NCBI GenBank assembly: GCA_905215385.1
Contig: CAJMPY010000018.1
Location: 1-54,959, forward strand
Direction of reading: 5' to 3'
Source of the DNA: an uncultured bacterium
GTDB lineage: Bacteria; Actinomycetota; Coriobacteriia; Coriobacteriales; Coriobacteriaceae
Length of the DNA: 54,959 nucleotides
The position numbers were made by a program, and so were the translations under genes. Shown here one piece after another: positions 8,568-17,550 of the stretch; position 1 is the first letter of the stretch, and each line of letters starts with the position of its first letter. Under the pieces are notes generated by a model. The model saw only the letters and a program-made list of their open reading frames with translations. It was not told where the DNA came from and ran no database searches.

Positions 8568-9377
8568 CTACTCCCCTCGCGCCGTACGAGCGGCAGCCAT
8601 AAAACGAACTACCCGCTCAACATCAACCGGGGCATCCAGCTTTCCGTCGCGCTTTAAGCAGGTGCCGACAAACGCGCCATCGTAGTGAGCAAATACGTCA
8701 GCCACGGTATTTTCGCGACAACCGGTGCCACATACCACAGGCACTTCGCCAACACGCTCGCGGACCTCATCGGCAAGCTCGCCCGAAGCACCACGACCGG
8801 CAGCCGAACCGCCGATGACCATCGCATCCGGTAGGCAATTAAAGAGAAGTGAATCGGCAATGTCCGCAGTCGTGCGGTCGTTGAGATAAACCTCCCCCTC
8901 GCTCGTGATGAAGTGAAAAAGCTTGAGGTCGTCCAGGCGCAGCGCCGTCTTGCGACGCATGGTGTGAGCGAAATCTCGGTTAATCAGCCCGAGATCACCG
9001 GCCCAGGCACCGCAAAAATTGCAGCGCGTGAACTGCGCATCGACGGCAGCGCACAGCTCGATTGTGGCATCACCATCGTAAATAGCTTCAGCTCCCCAAG
9101 GGGTCGACAAATCATGGGACAGAACCCCGATTACATAGCCCATCGATGCAAGGGTTGAGGGAGAAACGTGCTGCTCATAGGGCATCGAGAGCTCATTGGT
9201 AATCAAAATGCCATCGACACCGCCCCGTTGCAACGCTTCGAGATCGCGCTTGGCGGCTTCCACGACCTGCGACACGCTTCCGCCCGGGTAATACAGTGGA
9301 TCGCCCGGCAGAGGACGCAGGTGCAGCATTCCGATAACCGGCTTTTCGGTCTTGAACATCGAGGTTAGAAACGACAT
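8568..9377 (-). CDS. BtpA/SgcQ-family TIM-barrel protein
   Basis: 269 residues. Family signatures include VIGMLHLRPLPGDPLY near the N-terminus, GGVDGILITNE, LGLINRD, the YLNDRTTADIADS strand and VIGGSAAGRGAS (phosphate-binding-like). The family covers BtpA, needed for photosystem I accumulation in cyanobacteria, and SgcQ of an E. coli sugar gene cluster; the chemistry is not established. AAGGAG 9 nt before the ATG at 9377 decides that start over 9392. Its position between YjbQ and a sugar kinase agrees with a sugar-phosphate or pentose-related role, by inference. Confidence 0.8.
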   Translation of the reverse strand: MSFLTSMFKTEKPVIGMLHLRPLPGDPLYYPGGSVSQVVEAAKRDLEALQRGGVDGILITNELSMPYEQHVSPSTLASMGYVIGVLSHDLSTPWGAEAIYDGDATIELCAAVDAQFTRCNFCGAWAGDLGLINRDFAHTMRRKTALRLDDLKLFHFITSEGEVYLNDRTTADIADSLLFNCLPDAMVIGGSAAGRGASGELADEVRERVGEVPVVCGTGCRENTVADVFAHYDGAFVGTCLKRDGKLDAPVDVERVVRFMAAARTARGE

Positions 9378-9410
9378 AGCGTGCTCCTTCATAGGGTTAT
9401 TGCAGGGACG

Positions 9411-9839
9411 TTACTCCCCCAGCACCTCGACGTACACTTTTCGCTTCTGCGGACCGTCAAACTCCGCAAGATAGATGTTCTGCGCACCTCCACACACGAT
9501 GTGGCCATCTTGGACGGGAAAGAAGCAGCTGTTTCCACAAATCATGCTCTTGATATGCCCACAGGAGTTGTTGCCGGTGGCTCCATAGCTCGGCAGGAAG
9601 TGTGCATGCGCATAGGGGGCATCTAGCGGGGCGATGCGATCAAGCGTCTCCATAAGATCCGTCTCCACGCAGGGCAGCCCCTCGTTTACCACGATTCCAC
9701 AGGTCGTATGCGACAAAATAATCGCTGCCAAGCCATTCGTCACCGAGCTGCGTTCAATGGCAGCGTGCACGTCTTCGGTAATATCGATGAACTGGTCCGG
9801 AGCAGTCGATAGATAGCTCAATGTCTCGAGCGTCACCAT
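9411..9839 (-). CDS. YjbQ/UPF0047-family protein
   Basis: 142 residues (144 if the GTG at 9845 is used; GAAGGGG upstream could serve either). Conserved features are FIDITEDV, ILSHTTCGIVVNEG and the metal-site stretch HAHFLPSYGATGNNSCGHIKSMICGNS, ending in IYLAEFDGPQKRKVYV. YjbQ proteins form small trimeric barrels with a His-based metal site and have been reported to show weak thiamine-phosphate synthase-like activity; their main role is unclear. The start overlaps the stop of the upstream amidohydrolase, indicating translational coupling within the catabolic operon. Confidence 0.85.
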   Translation of the reverse strand: MVTLETLSYLSTAPDQFIDITEDVHAAIERSSVTNGLAAIILSHTTCGIVVNEGLPCVETDLMETLDRIAPLDAPYAHAHFLPSYGATGNNSCGHIKSMICGNSCFFPVQDGHIVCGGAQNIYLAEFDGPQKRKVYVEVLGE

Positions 9840-9841
9840 GT

Positions 9842-10702
9842 TCACTCATCCCCTTCAAGAAAACGCAGGGCATTACCCCAGTAGAGCCTTTCTCGCGCAT
9901 CATCGCGCATGGACACGGTATCGAGCGCCCGTTTGAGTTTGAACGCACGGAAGCGCGGCGTATTGCTGGCGAACATCACTTGATGCGATAGCGCGCGCTC
10001 ATACCACAGCGGCCCCATATCGACCGTGAAAAGACGCTGCATCATCTCCTCGGGCGAATCGATGTAAGTGATAGAGGTGTCCGTGTAGCAGTTGGGATAC
10101 TTGAGCAGCATCGCCACGGTCTCGCGCACCCAGGGCCAGCCAAAGTGGGTCAAACTAAAACGCACATTTGGATGCGTTGCGATTGTGTGCTCAAATACAA
10201 GCGGATTACTGCGCGAGAGCTCTGCGCCCGGCTCCCAAGACATACCGGCATGGAAAACTACCGGCTTGTTATAGCGCTCGCACAGCTCGTAAAGCGGCTC
10301 GGCCACGGCATCATCGGGAGCAAAACCCTGCTTTGCCGGATGCAGGCAAAGCCCCTTTGCCCCCAACTCGGTAAAGGCGCGCCCCAATTCGTCTGCGGCA
10401 CCGCTCACCTGCGGATCTACGCTCGCAAATCCCCACAGACGATCGGGATGCGCGGCAACCAGCATGGCAATCTGGTCATTGGTGCCAAAATGCCCTCCGC
10501 ATGCCGTGGTTACATCGAGCGGCATGAGCACGCTCTTCTGCACATCGCAGACGTCCATCTCGACTTGAAGCTCATCCCAATCCATGGGGCCCATATGCCC
10601 CATACCAAATTCTCGTGACCAAAAACCGAATCCATCAGGCTCATCACCCGGCGTATAGATCTCGCCGTAGAGCATGGGCTGGACCAACATGTCGATAACC
10701 AT
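9842..10702 (-). CDS. amidohydrolase-2-type TIM-barrel protein with altered metal site
   Basis: 286 residues from the ATG at 10702, chosen for AAGGAG at optimal spacing. The amidohydrolase_2 fold is recognisable: LWGFASVDPQ, GAKGLCLHP, YNKPVVFHAGMSW, NVRFSLTHFGWPWV and FASNTPRF near the end. Expected metal ligands are changed. The usual N-terminal DxHxH is replaced by IDMLVQP, and the late Asp of GSDxP is Asn here. The two middle His are kept. It may therefore use a different or no metal, or act non-hydrolytically (some family members are decarboxylases or lactonases). It lies between a PfkB kinase and YjbQ in the catabolic operon. Confidence 0.75.
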   Translation of the reverse strand: MVIDMLVQPMLYGEIYTPGDEPDGFGFWSREFGMGHMGPMDWDELQVEMDVCDVQKSVLMPLDVTTACGGHFGTNDQIAMLVAAHPDRLWGFASVDPQVSGAADELGRAFTELGAKGLCLHPAKQGFAPDDAVAEPLYELCERYNKPVVFHAGMSWEPGAELSRSNPLVFEHTIATHPNVRFSLTHFGWPWVRETVAMLLKYPNCYTDTSITYIDSPEEMMQRLFTVDMGPLWYERALSHQVMFASNTPRFRAFKLKRALDTVSMRDDARERLYWGNALRFLEGDE

Positions 10703-10729
10703 TTCGCACTCCTTTCCAAGCATTTGACC

Positions 10730-11530
10730 CTAGTACGGCTCAAAAGAGCCGATGACGCGGGACGAAAGCTCGGCGCCCGCCTTCATACACGCCGGAATAT
10801 CAAGGCCATCAATCACGCCCTTGGTAAACCCGGCGATATACGAGTCACCGGCGCCCACGGTGTTAACGACCTTCTCCGCCGGTACGATCCCGCACTCATA
10901 GAAGCGTTCGCCGTCAAAGGCAATGCTTCCCTTCTCGCCAAGCGTGGCAACTGCCACCCGCGGCCCCAACTTCTGTACGTGACGTACCCAATCACGCAGC
11001 TCCGGAGTGTCCTCTTCAAACGACATAAACGCATAGTCTACGTAAGGAAAATGAGCCTCGCAGGCATATTCGGGATCCTGGCTGAACACCGAGAAGTCCA
11101 TAACCACCGTCTTGCCCGCATCATGCCATTCGGGCAGGAGGTCCAAACAATTGCCAAACAGGTCGGTATGAATGATGTCATGCTCTAGGATAAACGCCCG
11201 GTCATCTTCATTCGGTCGATATGTCTCCATAACACCATCGATTGCCTCGAGATGCACGCGATCGACGCCGTCTTTCAATGCCATGAGCATCACCGAGGTG
11301 TCGCCATCCTCCACCCGCAGATGTGAGATATCGAACCCCTCAGCGGCCAGCGCCTCTCTCATCTTGTCTCCGTACTCGTCCTTGCCGACAACCGACACGG
11401 CGGATACCGAAACTCCCATTCGTGCAAGATGGATACCCCAGTCAATGCCATTACCAGTCGGATAGAACACGCCGATGTTTTGATAGACGTCCGCACAGCA
11501 AAAACCAGCCGCGCACGCTTTAATACCCAT
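10730..11530 (-). CDS. PfkB-family sugar kinase (second FrlD-like kinase)
   Basis: 266 residues. A ribokinase-fold pattern is visible: N-terminal GNGIDWGIHLARMG (the GGN-type substrate region, with TGNGID in place of PGGNA), SVVGKDEYG, the middle FSQDPEYACEAHFPYVDYAFMS strand, TLGEKGSIAFDG and the catalytic signature NTVGAGDSYIAGF with the general base Asp. It is clearly related to the FrlD-like kinase encoded just upstream, sharing the EYACE/DEYYE and YVDFAF-like segments, so the pair probably arose by duplication. GGAGA 6 nt before the ATG at 11530 supports that start. The changed substrate loop suggests a different sugar from its neighbour. Confidence 0.82.
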   Translation of the reverse strand: MGIKACAAGFCCADVYQNIGVFYPTGNGIDWGIHLARMGVSVSAVSVVGKDEYGDKMREALAAEGFDISHLRVEDGDTSVMLMALKDGVDRVHLEAIDGVMETYRPNEDDRAFILEHDIIHTDLFGNCLDLLPEWHDAGKTVVMDFSVFSQDPEYACEAHFPYVDYAFMSFEEDTPELRDWVRHVQKLGPRVAVATLGEKGSIAFDGERFYECGIVPAEKVVNTVGAGDSYIAGFTKGVIDGLDIPACMKAGAELSSRVIGSFEPY

Positions 11531-11547
11531 GGTCTTCTCCAATGTTC

Positions 11548-11581
11548 AAAAGGGGACCCACCACATGGCGAGCCCCCTTTT
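11548..11581 (-). terminator. hairpin within the catabolic operon (attenuating terminator or processing site)
   Basis: 8-bp AAAAGGGG / CCCCTTTT inverted repeat between the two PfkB kinase genes, followed by TTTT on the minus strand. It may reduce expression of the downstream genes relative to the frl-like core. Confidence 0.55.
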
Positions 11582-11651
11582 CGCGTTTCGCTTATTGTTT
11601 TGCATCGGCCGTCCAAAGCCTCATAGCCAGACCGCCGTACGCTTTCTTAAG

Positions 11652-12515
11652 CTATTCGACGATTGGTGCTCCGTGGCCCCAAGAACCTTCCATGCCGCAC
11701 ACGGTCGAGGCAAACCCGGCAGCAAAGTCGAGCGCACGCTCGATGGCCTCGGCGCCATCTTCACCACGCTTGGCGGAATCGAGATAGCACATCAAAAACG
11801 AGGTGAGGAACGAGTCGCCCGCCCCCATGGTGTCCTTCATGTCCGTTACCGGTTTAGCCAGCTGGCGGTAATAACGCTCGCCGTCGTAAGCAATGCAGCC
11901 CTCGGCGCCCGCCGTAGCCGACACAAAACGCGGACCCAAGCCCTTCACCCATGCCAGACGCTCGCGAATCCCGTCCTCACTCGCGGCATCCGCCGCACTA
12001 AAGAAAGCGAAATCGACGTAGGGCGCAATCTGCTCGTAGTACTCGTCGGTGGAGTCGTCCGAAAAGTCAAAAGAGACCGTGACGCCCGCAGCCTTCAGCT
12101 TGGGCAGCTCGCGCTCGGTAAAGCAATAGTTGCCCGAATGAACCACATCGAACTGCTTCATGTACGAAAGGTCAAAGCGATCGAGGACATAGCGCGCATC
12201 GCCACGGATACCGCCCTCGTTGGAGCCAAGGAAGACACGGTCACCGTCAACGACGGTGACGCGAGCCGCTCCGTTCTCGCCAATCATCTGCTCGCACTTG
12301 TCAAGCTCGATACCCTCATCCTCGAGGCTTGCAATGACATGCTCGGCAGCGGCGTCATTGCCAAAAATGCCCATGTATGCGGAGCGTGCGGCACCGCATT
12401 TCTTGGCATAAACGGCGAAGTTCACCGCATTGCCGCCAGGATACATGGTATGGATATGCTCGTAGCGATCGACGACGTTGTCGCCAAATCCGAGCGCGTT
12501 AACGTTAAATGCCAT
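11652..12515 (-). CDS. FrlD-like fructosamine kinase (PfkB family)
   Basis: 287 residues with PfkB motifs: GFGDNVVDRYEH, YPGGNAVNFAVYAKKCG (substrate loop), GIFGNDAAAEHV, SFDFSDDSTDEYYEQIAPYV and DTMGAGDSFLTSFL (catalytic Asp and anion hole). This arrangement, especially the VDFAFFS strand and the context next to FrlB- and FrlC-like genes, matches fructoselysine 6-kinase FrlD, which phosphorylates C6 of Amadori compounds. Neighbours support an Amadori-type substrate, but the exact amine partner cannot be read from sequence. GAAGGGAC precedes the ATG. It starts 14 bp after the SIS-domain gene. Confidence 0.82.
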   Translation of the reverse strand: MAFNVNALGFGDNVVDRYEHIHTMYPGGNAVNFAVYAKKCGAARSAYMGIFGNDAAAEHVIASLEDEGIELDKCEQMIGENGAARVTVVDGDRVFLGSNEGGIRGDARYVLDRFDLSYMKQFDVVHSGNYCFTERELPKLKAAGVTVSFDFSDDSTDEYYEQIAPYVDFAFFSAADAASEDGIRERLAWVKGLGPRFVSATAGAEGCIAYDGERYYRQLAKPVTDMKDTMGAGDSFLTSFLMCYLDSAKRGEDGAEAIERALDFAAGFASTVCGMEGSWGHGAPIVE

Positions 12516-12529
12516 GGCCTTTGTCCCTT

Positions 12530-13498
12530 CTAGTACTCGACAACACCCATATAGCGACGGAAATCGGGATCGTGATCAAACACCTTGCCGCGTGCAGCAC
12601 GCAGCTCGCAGTTCATGGCATAGAACAGCACCGGGTCCAGATAGGCACGGACGCTCGCCGGCACGGCTTCCATACCGTACTCCTTGGCATCGAGCACCAT
12701 CAGCGTATCGGTATGCGTCTTAAGGAACGCCAGGGCGCGCTCGTCCATAGCACGGCACTCGCTGGAGCCCATCTGCAGGAAGTAAAAAACGCCATCCTGA
12801 GTAGCCTCGAAGGGGCCATGGAAGTACTCGGCAGAGTGGATGTAGCTGCAGTGCTGCCACTGCATCTCCATAAGAGAGCAGATAGCGAAACCGTAGGTCT
12901 GGCTAAAGTTGGGACCGCTGCCCAGAATATAGAAGAACTCGTGCTCCTGGCAAAGCTTGGCAAAGCGATCGCCCAGCTCGGCATTTACCTTCTCGCGTGC
13001 CGGGGGAAGAATCTTATCCATCTCGGCGATACCGGCATACATATCGGCAAGATCGGCGTAGCCCTCCTGCTGATCGAGCAGCTCTGCCGCAAGCGACAGC
13101 GAAATACCAGCGGGGACCTCGGCCTGCGGCACACCCTCGCCCCACGGGTAGACCCACGTGGTCCACTTGCCGGAGTCGATCTTAGATCCAGCGTTGTCGG
13201 TCTGGGCGATCACCGTAGCGCCGGCAGCAAGGGCAATCTCGCAGCCCTCGACGACCTCGGGGGTGTTGCCACTGTGGCTACAAGCGATGACCAGGGACTT
13301 CTCGCCCAGACGACGCGGACGCATAATGTCGAATTCACGCGCGGTATAGATATACGAAGTGAAGGTGGTTGCCTCGCGCTGCAGAAGCTCATGAGCCGGG
13401 ATCAAATCGATCATGGAGCCACCGCAAGCAATCCAGTAGACGCTGTCGAACTTGCCCTTCTCGGCAATTGCCTCTTTGATCAGATCGTGTGCGTTCAT
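12530..13498 (-). CDS. FrlB-like SIS-domain fructosamine-6-phosphate deglycase
   Basis: 322 residues with two sugar isomerase (SIS) domains. Domain one has YWIACGGSMIDLIPAHELL and VIACSHSGNTPEVVEG (phosphate-binding SGNT). Domain two has ILGSGPNFSQTYGFAICSLMEMQWQHCSYIHSAEYFHGPFE, with the conserved EYFHGP active-site segment of FrlB and MurQ/GlmS-type SIS proteins. FrlB converts fructoselysine 6-phosphate to lysine and glucose 6-phosphate. AAAGGAACTGGAT places the start at 13498 rather than 13531. It lies between the FrlC-like epimerase and the FrlD-like kinase genes, which is the frl gene set in a different order from E. coli. Confidence 0.85.
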   Translation of the reverse strand: MNAHDLIKEAIAEKGKFDSVYWIACGGSMIDLIPAHELLQREATTFTSYIYTAREFDIMRPRRLGEKSLVIACSHSGNTPEVVEGCEIALAAGATVIAQTDNAGSKIDSGKWTTWVYPWGEGVPQAEVPAGISLSLAAELLDQQEGYADLADMYAGIAEMDKILPPAREKVNAELGDRFAKLCQEHEFFYILGSGPNFSQTYGFAICSLMEMQWQHCSYIHSAEYFHGPFEATQDGVFYFLQMGSSECRAMDERALAFLKTHTDTLMVLDAKEYGMEAVPASVRAYLDPVLFYAMNCELRAARGKVFDHDPDFRRYMGVVEY

Positions 13499-13560
13499 AT
13501 CCAGTTCCTTTCTTGTTTGGTCCGCAATCAATGAGATTGGCTGCGTGGCCGATAGTTGTT

Positions 13561-14412
13561 TTAGTCAATCAGATATTTCTCGAATGCGGCCATGTTCTTG
13601 GCATCTGCCGCCGCCGGGTCATCGTAGTAACGACCGTCCGTGATTTCCTGGCCCAGCATGCCGTCAAAACCATGGGCGTTGAGCGTGGCGACGAAGGCGT
13701 CCATATCGTGCTTGCCATCGCCCCACACCAGATGGCCATACGGGTCACCGTCGATAAAGTGCATCTCGTGAATTGCCCCATCACCAAAGGCGGCAAACCA
13801 GTCCTCGAGCGTCTCGCCTGCAACGCCCATCGCGGTTGTATCAACCATGGGCTGTAAGTACGGGCTCGCGACCTCGTCAATCATGCGCTTCGCATCGGAA
13901 ACCGTCGTCACAAGGTTGCTCTCCTCGGGACGCAGGCTTTCCATCGTAAGCACCAGACCGTGCTCGCCGGCATACTCCGCTAGAATGGACAAGTGCTCGC
14001 GGCTGCGCTTCCAGGCTTCCTCGCGATCCTCGTCCCAGTCGCCCCAGCCCGAGTTGACGGACATACGGTCGCACCCAAGTACCTCGGCAAGCTCAATGCC
14101 GTGCTTAAAGTACGCCAGGCTGCGCTGTTCATGCAGCGGCTTGCGTGCGCAGTATTGCCAAGGATAGACAACATTCTCGGGGCACAGAGTACGATACCTA
14201 AGCCCACGGTCTGCAGCCTTTTTCGCCAGGACCTCAGCCTCAAAGTAGCCCGTGTGGTCGAGCGTCACATGCGGCTCCGCACACCACAGCTCAATGGACT
14301 CAAAGCCCAAACGCTGCTGCGCGTCAAGGAAGTAATCGAGCGACCACATGATGTAGTGGATATTCATGCCCGCAATCTGTTCGCGGCGCAGCGTCGGTTT
14401 GGATTCAGACAC
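13561..14412 (-). CDS. FrlC-like sugar epimerase (AP endonuclease 2 TIM barrel)
   Basis: 283 residues, GTG start with GGAGG 6 nt upstream. The xylose-isomerase-like TIM barrel shows IHYIMWSLDYFLDAQQRLGFESIELW, HVTLDHTGYFEAE, MSVNSGWG, LTMESLRPEESNLVTT (metal-binding Glu), PMVDTTAM (Asp), IHEMHFIDGDPYGHL (His) and GQEITDGRYY (second Glu). These agree with FrlC, the epimerase that interconverts psicoselysine and fructoselysine. It starts 1 bp after the amidohydrolase stop, so it is tightly coupled in the operon. Confidence 0.85.
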   Translation of the reverse strand: MSESKPTLRREQIAGMNIHYIMWSLDYFLDAQQRLGFESIELWCAEPHVTLDHTGYFEAEVLAKKAADRGLRYRTLCPENVVYPWQYCARKPLHEQRSLAYFKHGIELAEVLGCDRMSVNSGWGDWDEDREEAWKRSREHLSILAEYAGEHGLVLTMESLRPEESNLVTTVSDAKRMIDEVASPYLQPMVDTTAMGVAGETLEDWFAAFGDGAIHEMHFIDGDPYGHLVWGDGKHDMDAFVATLNAHGFDGMLGQEITDGRYYDDPAAADAKNMAAFEKYLID

Positions 14413-14413
14413 C

Positions 14414-15997
14414 TTATGCCTCCTTATTTCGATCGAACACGATTTGTCCGTCCGACATCGTCATATCAACCGCAAGATCGCGTGCGTCGCGATAATCGAG
14501 GTCGAACACATCCCGATCGAGCACGCAGATATCGGCAAGCTTGCCAACCTCAAGCGTACCCAGCTCGTCTTCGCGCATCAGATCGTACGCGCCCCCGGCA
14601 GTCCAAGCGCGCAAGAGCTCGACAAGCGTCAGCACGTTGGCCTCATTCACGGGCAGTCCATCGTCGAAGTATCCGCCGCACGCGCTGTAGATTGACTCGC
14701 CCAGGCTCGGAATCAGCAGCGGCAAATCCGTACCACAGCACACCGTGCATCCGGAATCTTCCATGCCGCGGCGATTCCAGCTGTGTAAAAGTCGCGTCTC
14801 GCCAATTTGTCGACGCATCATCGATAGGCAATCCTCGCGCCGGTCCAGCGTCAGAATCTGCGGATAGACCTCGCAAATTCCACCTAACTTGCCAAACTCG
14901 ATAAGATCGGTCGGGTCAGAGTTCTCGAGATCGGTAATCGCATGGCGGCGAAGCATCCGTCCATGTTCGTCTCGAGGCAGCGAGGCATAGAGCGCCACGG
15001 TGCGACGAACGGCGCCATCTCCCTGGCAATGCAAGGAATATCGGAAGCCGTCAGCATCAATTGCACGTAGCTCGTTCTCAATCAGATCCCACTCGGGCTC
15101 CTCGACGACCGTCTTGCCGGCGGCTCCCGCATCGGCCGTGTCCTCATAGGGGTCAATCATCTCGGCAAGCCCCGCCCATACGCCGCGATCGGTCATACGG
15201 TTGAAGCCAGAAAAACGAACGAACGGTCCCCGGAAGCGCTCTCGTGCCTCGCGGGCATATGCCAGATTTGCACCAGCGCCCACCGGCTGCGACATCATAG
15301 AGACGCGAACCGTCAGCTCACCAGATTCCTCACGGCGAGCCATTTCGTCGGCAAAGCCGTAGTAGTCATCAAACGCCATCTCCTTGATGGCGGTAACGCC
15401 GCGCTCGTTAAGCATGCTCATGTAGTCCGAATACCCCGCACGTACCTCGGGCAGCGCGAGGAAATCGCTCATCATGCGCCAGATCTTCTCGGCATAGCAC
15501 GCCTGCGGTGTAAAGCCGTATCGCGCACTGGCGGCAGCATTGAGAACGCAGGTCTCCGCACCCGGTGTAAAGCAGACGACAGGGATATCGCCAAAACAAT
15601 CGTCAAACACAGCCGCCGTATTTGCGTTCTCGGCATCCGATGCCAGCGTTTCGGGTAGGTTGTGGCCAAAAGCCGCCGCGCAATCCGGATGATCTTCTTT
15701 CCATGCACGCAAGAGCGACACGGCCTCTTTGGCATCGGCGACGCCGGACAGATCAGACCCCAACGTCCGCAGCGCCCAGCCCGTATAGAAGGTATGCACA
15801 TCGATCAGGCCAGGCATGACGGTGCGGTCGCCCAGGTCAACTACCTCGTCCGCTTGGGTCAAATACGAAGCTACCTCACACTTGGTGCCAACAGCCTCAA
15901 TTCGATTGCCACGGACCGCTACGAAACCTTCAAACGGCAGGTCCCCCGTACCGGTAAAGACGCTCTTAGACGTCAGGACCGTCAAACGATCAGACAT
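14414..15997 (-). CDS. YtcJ-like amidohydrolase (amidohydrolase_3) with altered N-terminal metal motif
   Basis: 527 residues. The beta-sandwich plus TIM-barrel organisation is visible: N-terminal FTGTGDLPFEGFVAVRGNRIEAVG, then VMPGLIDVHTFYTG. The barrel has AIKEMAFDDYYG (possible carbamylated Lys), YSLHCQGDGAVRR, RHAITDLE and CCGTDLPLLIP (late Asp). The C-terminal part ends in GTLEVGKLADICVLDRDVF. In most relatives the first motif is D-x-H-x-H; here the second His is replaced (HTF). It may hydrolyse an amide or lactam related to the imported substrate. It follows the permease gene directly and precedes the FrlC-like gene. Confidence 0.8.
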   Translation of the reverse strand: MSDRLTVLTSKSVFTGTGDLPFEGFVAVRGNRIEAVGTKCEVASYLTQADEVVDLGDRTVMPGLIDVHTFYTGWALRTLGSDLSGVADAKEAVSLLRAWKEDHPDCAAAFGHNLPETLASDAENANTAAVFDDCFGDIPVVCFTPGAETCVLNAAASARYGFTPQACYAEKIWRMMSDFLALPEVRAGYSDYMSMLNERGVTAIKEMAFDDYYGFADEMARREESGELTVRVSMMSQPVGAGANLAYAREARERFRGPFVRFSGFNRMTDRGVWAGLAEMIDPYEDTADAGAAGKTVVEEPEWDLIENELRAIDADGFRYSLHCQGDGAVRRTVALYASLPRDEHGRMLRRHAITDLENSDPTDLIEFGKLGGICEVYPQILTLDRREDCLSMMRRQIGETRLLHSWNRRGMEDSGCTVCCGTDLPLLIPSLGESIYSACGGYFDDGLPVNEANVLTLVELLRAWTAGGAYDLMREDELGTLEVGKLADICVLDRDVFDLDYRDARDLAVDMTMSDGQIVFDRNKEA

Positions 15998-16006
15998 CAC
16001 AACCAC

Positions 16007-17470
16007 CTACACCGGAAGCATGCCAGAGATTGCCGTTACGATCAGGCCAAAGACGACCATGAAAATGAAGAACTTCCAAATGGTCTTCCACCATTGGCCA
16101 AACGAGATCTTTGCCACGGCAAGGCCGGCGACCGTCATGCCCGCCACGGGACTGATGGTGTTGATGGTCTGATTAGCAAACTGGAGCGCGGTAACGGCTG
16201 CCTCGGGATTGAGGCCCATAAGCTCGGTCAGGGGGCCCATAACAGGCATGGTGAGCGCCGCCAGGCCAGAACTCGAGGGAACCAGCAAAGAGAGCAGGCC
16301 AAGGACGATATACATAAACGTGGTGTAGACGGCGGCGGGTGCACCGGCGAGCGCAGTAGCGAGCGCCTGGAGAATGGTGTCGATGATCATGCCGCCCTCG
16401 GCGATGACCAGAATACCGCGAGCGATACCAATAACGATGGCGGCGTACGCAAAGTCGGCGAGACCTTTAACGAACTCCTCAGCAATCGTCTGCTGGTCAA
16501 GACCGCCCAGGATACCGGCAAGCAAGCCCATGCCAAGGAACACGGCGGAAATCTCATTCATGTACCAACCCTGGGTAACAAGACCCCAGACGATAATGCC
16601 CATACCGCAAGCAAAATCGATAAGCACGAGCTTCTGACGGATAGTGAACTCTTCCTCGATGGAGGCATCGGTCACGGAAAACTCGATACGCTTGAGCTTA
16701 TCGTCCTCGTACGTAATGGACGACTCGGGGTTTTTCTTGACGCGCATGGCGTAGCGCATGGCCCATGCGATACCGACGGCAGTGAAGATGGCCCAAGAAA
16801 CGGCGCGCAGCCACAGTTGCGGATTGCCCTCGATGCCGATAATGCCCTGTGCGATCAAGACGTTAAACGGGTCGATGGTCGAAGCACAATATCCCAGGTT
16901 AGGACCAAGGAAGCAGATGATGAATGCCGTCATCGAGTCATAACCGATACCCATCATGATGGGAATGAAGATGGCATAGAACGGCAGGGCTTCCTCAGAC
17001 ATACCAAACGTAGTGCCGCAAATGGACAGCAACGTCATCGTGATGGGAATGATGAGGATGTCCTTGTTCTTGAGCTTTTTAATCACACGGCTCATGCCGG
17101 CATTCAAAGCGTTGGTCTTGGTGATGATTGCGAACGATCCGCCAATCAATAAGACGAACGCAACGACGTCGGCAGCCTCTTGGATGCCCTTAGTGGGCGC
17201 TTGCAGGACCGCGAAGATATCCTGACCCAGATTGATGGTCTCGCCGGTCTCGGAATCGGTGTAGTTCTTATCGACCTGTTCATAGGTTCCAGCAACGGCG
17301 ACTTCACGCTCGCCCGCCGCTGTCGAAATCGTCTTGCGCTGATACTGACCAGAGGGAACGATCCAAGTCAGGACCGCAAAGACAACGATCAGCAAGAACA
17401 TGATCGTATAGACATGCGGTAATTTGAACTTAAAACGTCTGTTTGTCTTCTTCGCCTTCGTATCTGACAT
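16007..17470 (-). CDS. YfcC-family membrane transporter
   Basis: 487 residues with roughly 12 hydrophobic segments. Family marks are KFKLPHVYTIMFLLIVVFAVLTWIVPSGQY at the N-terminus (long first helix ending in VPSGQ), the FGMSEEALPFYAIFIPIMM motif, GYCASTIDPFNVLIAQ and VPSSSGLAALTMPVMGPL. These fit YfcC/arginine-ornithine-type and C4-dicarboxylate-like (DcuC superfamily) carriers. It is the first structural gene behind the promoter at 17550-17578 with GGAGG before the ATG, so it is the likely importer for the locus substrate, which suggests a charged, amino-acid-like compound rather than a free sugar (inference). Confidence 0.85.
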   Translation of the reverse strand: MSDTKAKKTNRRFKFKLPHVYTIMFLLIVVFAVLTWIVPSGQYQRKTISTAAGEREVAVAGTYEQVDKNYTDSETGETINLGQDIFAVLQAPTKGIQEAADVVAFVLLIGGSFAIITKTNALNAGMSRVIKKLKNKDILIIPITMTLLSICGTTFGMSEEALPFYAIFIPIMMGIGYDSMTAFIICFLGPNLGYCASTIDPFNVLIAQGIIGIEGNPQLWLRAVSWAIFTAVGIAWAMRYAMRVKKNPESSITYEDDKLKRIEFSVTDASIEEEFTIRQKLVLIDFACGMGIIVWGLVTQGWYMNEISAVFLGMGLLAGILGGLDQQTIAEEFVKGLADFAYAAIVIGIARGILVIAEGGMIIDTILQALATALAGAPAAVYTTFMYIVLGLLSLLVPSSSGLAALTMPVMGPLTELMGLNPEAAVTALQFANQTINTISPVAGMTVAGLAVAKISFGQWWKTIWKFFIFMVVFGLIVTAISGMLPV

Positions 17471-17530
17471 AGATACCTCCAAAGAACTCGAGACTGCATC
17501 GCATCTCGCTTCAACGTCTGCACAAGGCAA

Positions 17531-17550
17531 ACGTTCTATGACGTTCTATA
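17531..17550. promoter_or_regulatory. tandem 10-bp operator candidate of the catabolic operon
   Basis: Two direct copies, ACGTTCTATG and ACGTTCTATA, lie exactly at the presumed transcription start, immediately after the -10. They are the best candidate binding sites for the GntR/HutC regulator encoded upstream. Confidence 0.45.

Noticed and set aside
15662..17152. 496-codon frame opposite the permease
   Set aside because: Mirror of the YfcC-family gene with low-complexity charged composition.
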